The position numbers and the translations under genes are program-made. A DNA stretch of 64,000 bases from Anagrus nilaparvatae (Eukaryota > Arthropoda > Insecta > Hymenoptera > Mymaridae): NCBI GenBank assembly GCA_022575985.1, contig JAKSXM010000272.1:28661501-28725500 (forward strand). The letters are read 5' to 3'. Numbering within the stretch: position 1 is the stretch's first letter; each line of letters starts with the position of its first letter. Of the stretch, positions 12,926 through 24,420 are shown in pieces. The notes under the pieces were generated by a model. That model was given only the letters and a program-made list of their open reading frames with translations. It was not told where the DNA came from and did not search any database.

Positions 12926-13930
12926 AATACATGTCCAAAACCACATTTTTAAGTATATTTAAGATGGGTTCTTAGACATCTTAATTAAACGCATAAAAGA
13001 GGAAGAAATTGATTTCGTTAAATTTAATGTTTGCTGATTACTTATCAAATAAATGCAAAAAAGGTGTTATTGTTAAAAAAATATAAATAAAATATTGATT
13101 TTAGTTCTGGACATTTGATTATTTTGTTAAAGATAAAGGTAATATCTCTATTTTTAACAGTATCTGTATCCAAAAGCAAATATTAAAAAGTATTACATAA
13201 AATCTAATTTAGAAAAATATTTATTGCCCGCTGTATGGTAATTGGTAATGTAGTGATGCCGATTAACGAGAAGAACTCTCACTACTCCGACTAGGTTTAT
13301 TTTCTCTTTCTCCCTTTTTTTGTTTATTTACAATTAATTAGAATAAATAAAAAATTTTGATTAAAATATTTTCTTATGCAAATCTATACTCGACAAATCG
13401 TTAGTAACATAAACTTTTACAATTGATTTAAAATTGATAATTTAAAAATTTTTATTTAAAAATAGTTATATTCTTATTTAAAAATTAATTAAAAATTAAT
13501 TAAATGCCATTATAAACCCATTCTTTATATAATTATTCTGATTATTATTTAAAAAAAATGTATTATGTAGTTAGTTTTAGGAATGGTGTCCAAAGCACCT
13601 ATACATTCCATGTCCAAAACCCAGTACTTAGTGTCCAAAACCCTGGTATTATAGATTTTATTTATTAGAGCTCTATTTAAAATTAAAATATTGATCGTAG
13701 CTGGCAAATAACCGTTTATTCCTCAAGAATTAGGTTCATTATTGCTATTAAAAAAGTCATTACGTTAAAAAATACTATATTTTTTATTTTTATTCGTTAG
13801 TAAAGTCACGAATTTCCTTAAAGTATTCGAAACCCCATCCTTGACCCTAATTTGGTTTAAGTAAAAAAAAAAAATCAGTTTCCGTACAACTGGAATTTTT
13901 TTTGAGTGTACTAAATTTGAATGATAATTT
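12926..13930. other. Intergenic AT-rich stretch
   Basis: No gene recognised. The word 'TGTCCAAAAC' appears at about 12933, 13610 and 13632 and suggests an old small repeat. Nothing else is assignable. Confidence 0.4.
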
Positions 13931-13931
13931 T

Positions 13932-14020
13932 TGGTGGCGGGATTTGAACCCGGGAACTACTTATCCATACCGGGAACCTTAGTTTGGCAAGCCAATACAT
14001 TGCCAAGGAGCTATTCACGT
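13932..14020 (-). tRNA. tRNA-like sequence (pseudogene or SINE head)
   Basis: On the minus strand there is an A-box-like TAGCTCCTTGG and a good B-box/T-arm CCCGGGTTCAAATCCCG, followed by CCACC. A 7-base loop TTGCCAA sits between imperfectly paired TTGGC and ACTAA, as in an anticodon arm with anticodon GCC. The variable region is long (GGTATGGATAAG) and the 5' acceptor strand does not pair with the 3' GCGGG/CCACC side. A decayed tRNA or a tRNA-derived SINE head is therefore more likely than a working tRNA. Confidence 0.45.
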
Positions 14021-15056
14021 TTACAAAATTATAAAAAAATTAACACAATTAGTACTTAGAATATTAATAAAATTTTATATTTAAATATTTTTTTACATTT
14101 TACAAAGAAAACTATTGCGTAAAATTATATTGACTTATGCTATAATATATTATTATAATTATTGATAATAATTCTCTGCTTTGTTCTTGTGCTCATTATT
14201 TGCTTTAGGTATTTTTAATATTTCTGTGTAATTTAAATTACGTGCAGTAACTTGCTAAAAACTTTTTTAAATGTTCTTCTTTCAATGAATCGAAGCTCTC
14301 ACCATGTTAAACATAGTATAAGTAACCTTTAAAACCTGTAAAATTTTAATTTAAATTTGGAAATACTAATTAAATTAGATTTAAAACAGAATTATATCAT
14401 ACCTTCAAAAAAAATTCATGTGATAAAATTACAAAATGATAACTTTTTATTACTACTTGTTCCTTGGAGCATACAAGCATAAAATTTAACTTCATGATAG
14501 ATTTCTTACTGAGAACTGTGAAATCCATAGTTTTAATAACATTGTATAAATAATCAGCCTGAAAAAATTTTTATTTTATGACTTGTGATTTTTATTTTAT
14601 GGGTAAAGATGTACAGAAAGAAACATTGAAAATTATTATTCTACAGGTCCAAGTATCGATTTTAGTATTCTTTTTATTAACATGGAACATGTTTATAGGG
14701 AGGGGATACTTCAGAACTTGAAAATTAAGGGGGGATCAAATTTGTCCTATTTAAGGGGGGGGGGTCAAATGAGACTTAGAATCATTAGGAGACTTAGAAA
14801 AATCTAGGCTTAAGGACTATAGGTCTATGGAATTAGAATAATACGCATTTAGGGAATCAAAATAGTTTGGGTTAACAGCTAGTAAGGTGATAATTACAAA
14901 TTATAAAATTAGAAAATTGTATTGTAATGTTGAGTAACATTTGTATTATACCTAGTCCTCAGCTGGAAGTAAACATGTTCCATGCATTTAGGTTGTGCTT
15001 ACACAAACCGGTTATAAGTTTTTTTTGACCGTTTTCATACTTTAAATTTAATTTTT
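14021..15056. other. Intergenic stretch without recognisable gene
   Basis: I see no coding signal. A G-rich patch (about 14696-14765) includes a run of ten G. Inverted words CATGGAACATGTTTA (14680s) and AAACATGTTCCATG (14970s) bracket about 290 bp and could be the ends of a small inverted-repeat element. Confidence 0.35.
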
Positions 15057-15074
15057 ATGTTAAACAATGAAAAA

Positions 15075-15660
15075 AATGTACTATTTCTTTTTAGCGGGCC
15101 GAAAACACTTTTTTCGACCCGCAATGAGACCGAAAAAAATACGCGTTTTCACCCCACTGAGAAAGAAAAATTTCGTTTTCTCCATGGGAACAAAAAAAAA
15201 ATACCCCAGATCGCAGTTTACTATCCTCGGCTTCGCCTCGGATGCTAATTAACATGCGATCTAGGCCATTCTTTTTTTTTGTTCCCTTGGTTAAAAATGT
15301 ACTACTTCTTTATACTTAGCTCTAAATTCTTTGGTTTGGCCTTTGTTTTTGCAGCCAAAAGTTACACTTTTAGTCCCGTATAAATTGTTGAAGCATTGCT
15401 GGGGTTACCGGGTCGAAAATAAAAATAAGGCAAGAGAAAGATAGTACATTTTTAAACAAGGGGGCAAAAACAAAAAGACCCAGATCGCACGTTAATTAGC
15501 ATCCGAGGCAAAGCCGAGGATGGTAAATTGCGATCTGGGTCATTCTTTTAATCCTCTCATGGACAAAACGAAAATTTTCTTTCTCAGTGGGGAGAAAACG
15601 CGTTTATAAGATCTCGTTGCGGGGCGAAAAAAGTGTTTTCGACCCGCTAGGAAGAAAAAT
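15075..15660. mobile_element. Double-hairpin inverted-repeat element (family h relative)
   Basis: The outer arms, about 15090-15300 and 15440-15660, are inverted copies: 'GCGGGCCGAAAACACTTTT' and its counterpart GTGTTTTCGACCCGC. Each arm contains its own hairpin of the type CAGATCGCA ... GGCTTCGCC ... GCGATCTGGG. The result is a hairpin of hairpins. No protein is encoded; the two short overlapping ORFs here are by-products. Confidence 0.6.
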
Positions 15661-16145
15661 AATTTTAGTAAACACTCATCCGGCACGAGTGTTCAGAGAT
15701 TTTTGTTAACGCATATAATATTTAGTATTTGCAATTTTATGATAAATAAAAATTTTATTATTACAAATTAACAAAAAAGTGACCTATTTTTAATTAATTA
15801 AAAAGTGAAATGAATGAAATTTTATCTTTATATCTGTATTTCTATATTCTAGATAAAAAACTAGTGTAAACATAACGTTCACAGAGATTATAACGGAGAC
15901 TGGATAAAAATTATGGAAATACATTCAAAATAAATAAAAATTATGCCTAATGTATGTGCTAAATTTGAAAAATAAATAAATAATTAAAATATATATGTGC
16001 TTATTACTAATTATTTTAACGCCAGAGCTATTTACCCCAAAAAAATTTCCCCCACGCCTTAATAAATATTTTCCCTCATTTTCTATACACATTCAAACTA
16101 TGTAAATATATAAACCATAAAAACACAAACCAAATTATTTTGTTT

Positions 16146-17410
16146 ATAATAATTTAATTAATTTTAACCTACACACCAAACCTAAAAGAGTTTTTCGTTA
16201 CGCAGAAAAGATTAAATGTTTATTTAATTTCTTTAAAAGGAATTATTTTGAGCTTAATTCTTTTAAAACAATTGATTTTCATTTTAATTCTTTTCGGAAT
16301 TTATTTTGGCAACAAAACCTCAAAAAGAATTTCTTTTAAAAAAATAACTTTCAAAAGGTTAAGTCGGATTTAAAATTGAAAGAAAATCATTTAGAAATTA
16401 ATTTATTTATAACCAGTTTAAAATAGGTTATAAACAACGTGTTTTTATTCGAAGTATAATTTATTGCTTAAATAAGTAAAAAAATAAGTTGTGGGTCTTA
16501 ATAAATTTGATACAAGATATTCAGTAGAAAAATAAGAACTGTTATATTATTTTAGCTATAAAAATTAGAAAACTTTTATAACTTGTTATTGTCAGAAATG
16601 AATAGTTTAAAAATTTAGTTATTAATTTATATATCATTTTAATATTATATTTATTTTTGTTATACATAGGAATAAGTAATGCTATATTTATTTATGAATA
16701 AAAAATTAAGTTATTTTGTTAATAATTGCCCATATTAACACATTCGCTGCGTTTTGATATTTTTGCGAAAGCAAATCTGGTGCGTTTTGATTTTTTTCGT
16801 TATTTTCATTTCATTAAGAAAAATTTGTTTTTCTCTGAGTTGGTTCGATTATTTGCTTAAATTTTTTTTGGAAAAGAACCATAGGCCTACCCCAGTCATA
16901 ATTAGCCCAAAATATCTTTCACATCTATACTTAATTTATTTTCGCAGACGTTACTAATTAAAATTTTGAAATAATACATGGGCGCCAGGCGCCCATGACG
17001 CATAAAAATCACGCAAAACATGGGCGCATGCGCATTGCGCCCATGACGCACCGAATGTGTTAAAGATTTTTCAATAAATTCATTATAAAAATAAATAAAG
17101 TTTTATTTCATATTAAAATAAAATCCTTTAATAAATTATCTAGCAAATTTTTATTGCTGCTCCAGAAAATATTCTTACTACTTAAGTCATTTAAATTTAC
17201 AGTATTGGATTTTTTGAGGTTATTATTCAATTTCAAATTAATAATTATTTTTAAATTATTTTTTTTCAATTTTAATTCCGAGTTAACCTTTTGAGAGTTA
17301 TTTTTTTAAAAGAAATTCTTTTTTAGGTTTTGTTGTCAAAATAAATTCCGAAAAGAATTAAAATGAAAATCAATTGTTTTAAAAGAATTAAGCTTAAGAA
17401 AAGAATTAAT
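16146..17410. mobile_element. Inverted-repeat element with related copies at both arms of the giant palindrome
   Basis: The left end 'ACACCAAACCTAAAAGAG' followed by TTACGCAGAAAAG, and the arm AACTTTCAAAAGGTTAAGTC, are matched in inverse near 17285-17410. A close copy of the left end lies at 51880-52180, with its mirror at 63480-63795. The interior (16400-17230) is AT-rich with no recognisable protein. It includes near 16978-17045 a GC-rich patch of repeated GGGCGC / GCGCCCATGACGCA words. Confidence 0.5.
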
Positions 17411-17551
17411 TAAATAAAAAAAATTTAAATTAACTAAATGTATTAATCACTTTTTTTCGTCTCGATGTGAATGTCTCGTCTCGTCCCGAATTTTCTGCAG
17501 ATGCAATCGAGAATAATAATAATAATTTTATATAACTCTGAACCAAATATA

Positions 17552-17993
17552 TTCCAAAAGTCATTTCGCTTAGTCCTCATGGTAGGTTAAGAGAACTAGC
17601 AAAAACTAAATCAATTTTTCTAAGGGTATTGCAGTTCTTGATTTGGATATGAAAAATTTTTTCTTATAGTTTTAGTTATTATCGACAAATGAATAACCAG
17701 ATGTCTCTTTTAGCGAAGAAATAACTGGAAACCTGACATCGCTTTTCAGAACTAGTAAACAAAACAAACTCAAGGGATTTATATTCTGAATTACATACAG
17801 AATCATTTGAGTACTCAACATTTCTAGCTCAAAGATACATCTTGATACTCTTATCGATATTAACTAAAACTATAAGAAAAAATTTTCCATATCCAAATCA
17901 AGAACTGCAAAACACTTAGAAAAATTTGTTTGGTTTTTGCTAGCTCTCCTACCATGCTCTCCTACCATGAGGACTAAGAAATAATTTTGGAAT
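17552..17993. mobile_element. Small inverted-repeat (MITE-like) element, about 440 bp
   Basis: Ends TTCCAAAAGTCATTTCGCTT and the inverse 'AAGAAATAATTTTGGAA' enclose long inverted arms (words CATATCCAAATCAAGAACTG and 'CAGTTCTTGATTTGGATATG'). The loop is near 17700-17830. The right arm holds a local duplication of CTCTCCTACCATG. No coding capacity. Confidence 0.6.
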
Positions 17994-18799
17994 GATTTTC
18001 AAAATCCTTACACCCGTTATTTATCCGAAGAATCAAAGAGCTTCAACCAATGTTAAACATTTTGGAGTCAAATAAGGAACCTGACCCGTGGGGACTTTGG
18101 AGTTTATTTTCCCTGGTACTATTGTCCATCCAAATTGTAAGAAACAAATTTTAAGATTTGGACTATTCAAGTTTTCATGTTTCATACAGAAACATATACT
18201 GTAAAAAACAACTTCGGTGATTTTACGACAAAATTAGTAAATAAAAATTTGCAATTTTTAGACAAAAATCGGAAATTTACTAATATTTGTAAATTTGCGA
18301 AAAAATCGTAAATTAACGATTTGTTTTTTTTGTAAATTTTCGACAAAATCGTAAATTTACAACTATGTCGTAATTTTACGATTTTTGTAGAAAAATTGCA
18401 AATTTTAATTGAAAATTTGTGACAAACAGTTGTGAAATTACAAGCCATATTTTTTGTACCTAAAAACGCATACACGGTGCCCCTGAAACAATTTAAATAA
18501 AAATTCAAATTACCCCCGAGATTCCAATGGAAATTTGTTTTTAGTTGTTCTGAGTCACAAATATCAAAAAATTTAAAAAATCCGTCTGGCGCTTTTTTTT
18601 TTTTAGCTAAAAACTGTTTCATTTCGATATTATAATAGAAAATATAATATAAAAAAAAATAGTTTCACCAAAAAAAAAGACCTAGAAACAACAGGCAGCT
18701 CAGGGAAGCCCAGGGAATCTCAAAATCGAAATTTTAAGAAAAATTATAATTTTAATGTAACAATTATACTTTTAATGTAAAAATTATAATTTTAATGTA

Positions 18800-19835
18800 A
18801 AAATTAATTAACTAATTAATTAACGAAAATTAACTCATTAACGCTGGGGCGGAGAGTTTTGGAAGTGAGCAAAAATAAATACATTCCCTTATAGATAGGT
18901 GGCTAAAAAGTTCATGCTAATAGTAAAATTTCACGCTCTTTCAGAATCTGACATTAGTTTCTATCGACAACTCTTAAATATATCCTAAAAACGGGGGTGA
19001 AAGGGGTAGGACAGGCATTATTAGGAAATGTTTGGAAAAATCAATGAAAAAAGTATCAAATTTTATTGAAAAATGCTTGAACATAATATTTTTTATGTAA
19101 ATTTAAGTAAACTTTGCATACATTGTGGTATCATTAATTTTGGCCCTATTTACAGCCCTTAAAATGTGCCATGTGGATAAGGGTAGTTACAAAAATATTA
19201 AAATAAAACTTATTTTTTATAATTAAAATTATATTCTTAAGTAGAATTGGCTGCTAATTTCAAATTGAACATCAATTTTGTGCAAAAACTTTAATTGTTG
19301 ACACACCCTCTAAAATAGGGGTGAACGGGGTAAAGCAGCCGTATTAGGGTTATGCTTTATGGCAAATTTGTCAAATTCACCCCTATTTTAGGGAATGCTT
19401 CAAAGTTTTTGCTCAAAACTGATGTTGAATTTGAAATTAGCTGCCAATTCTACTTAAGAATATAATTTTAATTATAAAAAATAAGTTTTATTTTAATTTT
19501 TTTGTAACTACCCTTATCCACATGGCACATTTTAAGGGTTGTAAATTGGACCAAAATGAATGAGACCACAATGTATACAAAGTTCACTTAAATTTACATA
19601 AAAAATATTATGTTCAAGCATTTTTCAATAAAATTTGATATTTTTTTCATTGGTTTTTCCAAACATTTCCTAATGCCTGATCTATCCCTTTCATCACTTT
19701 TTAGGGTATATTTAAGAGTTGTCGATAGAAACTAATGTCAGATTCTGAAAGAGCGTGAAATTTCACTAAAAACTCTCTGCCCCGGTGTTAATGAGTTAAT
19801 TTTCGTCAATTAATTAGTTAATTAATTTTTACATT
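18800..19835. mobile_element. Foldback element nested in the centre of the composite element
   Basis: Left arm AACTCATTAACGCTGGGGC and right arm 'GCCCCGGTGTTAATGAG' are inverted. Arms of about 450 bp each (words 'GTGCCATGTGGATAAGGG', 'TTTCTATCGACAACTC') flank a loop near 19290-19390. It has no coding capacity and is flanked on both sides by TTAATTA-rich sequence. Confidence 0.65.
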
Positions 19836-20103
19836 AAAAGTCTTTTTTTTTGGTAAAACTATTTTTTTTTAGTAAATTTAATGTTATAAAAGATTTTGTA
19901 CATTAAAAATTACTTTTTATAAGTTAAAACAACTTTTATACAAACTTATTTATTATTTTGCGATTATTTTCTATTATAATACCGAAATAAAACAGTTTTT
20001 AGCCACAAAAAAAAGCGCCAGACGGATTTTTAAAATTTTTTGATTTTTGCGACTCTGAACAACTAAAAAACAAATTTCCATTGAAATCTCGGGGGTAATT
20101 TAT

Positions 20104-20829
20104 TAATTTATTTATTTATTTAATATTTTAACATCAAATGATGTTAAAATTGTACGGGTTTGTGACCCTTTACATAGTATATTACAATAATATTAAAATA
20201 TAACATAATTAATAGTTATTTGTCATCAATACATTCATTCTTATCACAGTCTAAAATTTATTAGTACATGAAATACACTTAATGTAATTTTACAATATCA
20301 TATATGAAATTTTTACAATATAAAATATACAATTTAAAGTTAAAGAATTAATTTATTTAATCATAAGTTAATTAATAAGAGATTGAGAGAAAATGCATCA
20401 AATTAATACTTTGAATTATATATCATTTTAAGAATTGATTTTAAGGCCTGTCTATCGTTCAGTAGGCTTTGTGTATCTTTAGGAAGATTGTTCCAAAGCC
20501 TCCTGAACCTATAGAAAGGAGAGTGGAAGATGACATCATTATTGGCATTTTCCTCTTTAAATTTTCTATAGGACCTCAAACTGTAGTTTAGATTACGAAC
20601 TTGAAAATTATTCAATAAAATTATTATTGACTCATCCTGTTTTTGCTTATAATAACTTGTTCGTCCAGATTACCATTTTTTACGTAATTAAAAATATTTT
20701 TTATTCTTAAAATATTAATAATTATATACCTATTTGCTAACAGAAATGTAGCGAAAAAAAAAGTATTCATCTTTCTTATGGTGTAAAATAAAAAAACATT
20801 CTTTAATCACTCTAAATGGTTTGCTATGC
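20104..20829 (-). mobile_element. 5'-truncated non-LTR retrotransposon (LINE), 3' end only
   Basis: On the minus strand the last 70 residues before stop (20615 to 20403) contain NYSLRSYRKF and RLWNNLPKDTQSLL. This is the pattern of the extreme C-terminus of insect LINE ORF2 proteins (Jockey/R1/I-like). The sequence ends at 20104 with a TAAA-type simple repeat tail after ATCATTTGATGTTAAAAT, as expected of a LINE 3' end. Upstream, sequence possibly encoding earlier ORF2 residues continues to about 20829 but is out of frame. It is inactive. Confidence 0.7.
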
Positions 20830-21047
20830 ATTTTTAGGTACAAAAAATATGGCTTGTAATTTCACAACTGTTTGTCGAAAATTTACGAAAAAATAAATCG
20901 TTAATTTACTATTTTTTCGCAAATTTACAAATATTAGTAAATTTCCGATTTTTGTCGAAAAATTGCAAATTTTTTCGAAAATTTACTAAATTTTCGTAAA
21001 TTTACCAATTTTGTCGTAAAATCATCGGAGTTGTTATTTACAGTGTA

Positions 21048-22020
21048 TAAGCCAAGTTATATCTCGTACTCGTTTAAGAAATAGGCTCGAATGAAGGTTT
21101 GGAAACAATTTTATTTCTTGATTTTCTAGTTTGCTTTTTTTTTTTTAATCTTTATACCGTATAGGAGCCAGTTTTCGAAAGTATTGACTTTCGATCAAAT
21201 ACACACAAATTAGCTTTTATATAAAAAAGTATGCATCATTTATCTAAAACCGAATTTTCTTATGAAACTACAAACCCTAAAGAACTTATTTCTACCTTAC
21301 CGATGTTAAAAAACAATTTAAATTAATAAAAAAAATAAGAAAAATGTTCTCTTGTACAACTTTAGGAGATTTTTCTCATCGTTTTCACCAAATCTCGCGT
21401 GTTATTAAAATAGAGTTTTAGGGATACCTACTCTATGCCGAATACTAAAAATGCCTTTAATTATGTTGTGATGCTTTAATAAATGAGGGGAAAGGGTTAT
21501 ATTCACTTATTTATTGCAAATTTATTTTAAATAGGTATATCGATAATCGAATCCGAACTTTTTTACACGTATGGGTATTTTCGATATTTTCAATTTAATT
21601 ACACTTTTTTTAATTTAAAAGATATTTATTTAATAATAATACACTAAATTTGTCATAATTACATTATTTATACTATATTTTATAATAATTAATAGAATAT
21701 TTAATAAACTAACACACATAAACACAATTTAAAGTACTTATATACTTATGTATCACTTTGTTTATAACACAATAAATGCTCGTAAATGCTTTGATTTTAA
21801 TAAAAATTACGTATACACGCTTTGAAATGAAAAAAAACCTTTATTTTAATATTAAAAATATATAAAAACTATATTCCAACACTTTTATCATAAAATTTAT
21901 GTCGTTTTTACTTTTAAATACACAAATAATTAAACAGGTAAACGACCCCTAATAAAGTCGCGCGCAAACTGAACATATGACGCATTATTTTTTTTTACTA
22001 CTTAATTCGGACAAAAAACT
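21048..22020. other. AT-rich stretch without recognisable gene
   Basis: I find no exon or repeat shared elsewhere, apart from 'GACTTTCGATCAAATACA' (about 21186), which loosely mirrors 'CTTCTGATCGAAAACCGGC' near 31287. These may be flanks of related elements. Confidence 0.35.
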
Positions 22021-24420
22021 GAAAAAAAAAAATTTGAAAGGACATCGATATGACCCGTGTTTTCTGGTAGTTTGAACCTTCAGAAAACCGAAAAAAATCG
22101 TGAACAAGAAATCGGAGATAGGTGCCAAAAAGATTTTTCCACTTTTATGTCAAAAACTGCCTTTTTTCGTAACTGAGCTACCCGATTTTCGAAAATTTTT
22201 ATTTTAGGGGTTTTTCACGGTATTTTTCGGGATTTTTGTTTAAAACGAGTTAAAACAAGCTCAAAACTAATAGAAAAAAGGGTTTAACATCGGTTTTTAG
22301 CAATATTTTGACATTTATGAGCTAGAAAACCTGTTTTTATTTTTTGCTTTTTTTAAAATTTGGTATTATTACTTTTTCATGCATCTTAGGCTGTTCTTAA
22401 TCTATGTAAGAGTTAAAATGGTAAATATTGATAATTTTTAGTCCAAATTGATTGTTACATACCATTAAGATGCCCTAAAATAATTATTTTAATGCGCTAC
22501 AATGATAGAACCCGAGAGTCCCAATTTTTTAATTCTTGTTAAAATGAAGTAATTATACTTTTCTATCTTAAATATTTTGTCTATTTTATTTTTATCTCAT
22601 AAAATATATATTTTTCCAAGCAAATAAAACTCCATTAAATATTATATGCCCAAATATTTTTCATTTTTACACGTTTATAACCAATTTTTTCAATTTTATA
22701 CAATACGTAATTTTTGACTTATTATACATATTTTCAAGCTGTAAAATTAATTTAACAAGGGGAGTTCAATACATTAGGAACTCAAATTACATCAAATGGT
22801 TATGAATGAGTTTATTATGTTGAAAAAATGCCGAATACCCTCCGTTCATTCCAATGGGCCTTCTGGGCCTAGAAACGCAGGACTCAATGAAATAGGGTTT
22901 TTTGATAATATTCAATGAAACGCTAAAACCTCGCAAGTTAACCAAAACTCTTCTAGTTGGTATCATTTTTTTGGTATAAGTGTCACCTTTTAAACGCCGT
23001 AAACCGCGATTTTTCATCATTAATTTTTTTATTAATGTAGCTAATTATCCAAATGGCCACTTTTGGCTAAAAATGACCAATTTTTAAATTGCTGCCAAAT
23101 TTGTAATTTTTGACGAAAATGAGTTTTATAAGTCTCAAAATATTTCCTCAAGCTTCAAATTTCCAAAAATTCTTTACTCTACTTTTTTCAATTATTTGTT
23201 AATCAGATATGATAATTTGAAGTCAAGTCCCAATTTCATGGTTTTATAAAAAGATAATTTTTAATGTCAACTTTGAAGAACCGTATCTTAAAAACGACTC
23301 AAGGAAATGAGACGAGTAAAAAAATTTTGGAAACTTGAAGCTTGCGGAAATATTTTGAGACTTGCAAAACCCATTTTCGTGAAAAAATTACAAATTTGGC
23401 AGCAATTTAACAATTGGTCATTTTTAGCCAAAAATGGCCATTTGGTTAATTGGCTACATTAATAAAAAAATTAATGATGAAAAATCGCGGTTTATGGCAT
23501 TTAAAAGGTGACACTTATACCAAAAAAATGATACCAACTAGAAGAGTTTTGGTTAACTTGCGAGGTTTTAGCGTTTCATTGAATATTATCAAAAAACCCT
23601 ATTTCATTGAGCCCTGCGTTTCTAGGCTCAGAAGGCCCATTGGAATGAACGGAGGGTATTCGGCATTTTTTCAACATAATAAACTCATTCATAACTATTT
23701 GATGTAATTTGTGTTCCTAATGTATTGAACTCCCCTTGTTAAATTAATTTTGCAGCTTGAAAATATGTATAATAAGTCAAAAATTACGTATTGTATAAAA
23801 TTGAAAAAATTGGTTATAAACGTGTAAAAATGAAAAATATTTGGGCATATAATATTTAATGGAGTTTTATTTGCTTGGAAAAATATATATTTTATGAGAT
23901 AAAAATAAAATAGACAAAATATTTAAGATAGAAAAGTATAATTACTTCATTTTAACAAGAATTAAAAAATTGGGACTCTCGGGTTCTATCATTGTAGCGC
24001 ATTAAAATAATTATTTTAGGGCATCTTAATGGTATGTAACAATCAATTTGGACTAAAAATTATCAATATTTACCATTTTAACTCTTACATAGATTAAGAA
24101 CAGCCTAAGATGCATGAAAAAGTAATAATACCAAATTTTAAAAAAAGCAAAAAATAAAAACAGGTTTTCTAGCTCATAAATGTCAAAATATTGCTAAAAA
24201 CCGATGTTAAACCCTTTTTTCTATTAGTTTTGAGCTTGTTTTAACTCGTTTTAAACAAAAATCCCGAAAAATACCGTGAAAAACCCCTAAAATAAAAATT
24301 TTCGAAAATCGGGTAGTTCAGTTACGAAAAAAGGCAGTTTTTGACATAAAAGTGGAAAAATCTTTTTGGCACCTATCTCCGATTTCTTGTTCACGATTTT
24401 TTTCGGTTTTCTGAAGGTTC
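22021..24420. mobile_element. 2.4-kb palindrome: foldback B flanked by inverted A arms (lobe 1)
   Basis: The two halves are near-perfect inverted copies about a centre near 23247. The inner part, about 22756-23743, starts AAGGGGAGTTCAATACATT and ends with its inverse (foldback family B). The outer A arms (about 22021-22755 and 23744-24420) begin at 'TTCGGTTTTCTGAAGGTT'-type ends. The two mirrored ORFs of 77 and 85 codons arise from the complementary arms and are not considered genes. Confidence 0.8.

Larger units (their letters stand above)
18197..21047. mobile_element. Composite inverted-repeat element with TAYACTGTAAA ends, containing nested insertions
   Basis: The left end reads TATACTGTAAAAAACAAC and the right end, inverted, reads TACACTGTAAATAACAAC. 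Subterminal regions are arrays of TTTACGATTTTTGTCG-like words in opposite orientations. The centre is occupied by a second foldback (about 18800-19835). The right arm is interrupted by a LINE fragment (about 20104-20829) that replaced roughly 45 bp present in the left arm. A partial right-end copy lies at 28965-30870. No transposase frame is seen. Confidence 0.6.

Noticed and set aside
18182..18622. 146-codon frame on the minus strand
   Set aside because: It lies wholly in the subterminal repeat array of an inverted-repeat element and is rich in Lys/Phe/Asn from A/T words. No domain is seen.
22787..23707. Mirrored frames of 77 and 85 codons with near-identical products
   Set aside because: The similarity follows from the palindrome. 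The frames have no family resemblance and vary with indels in sister foldbacks.
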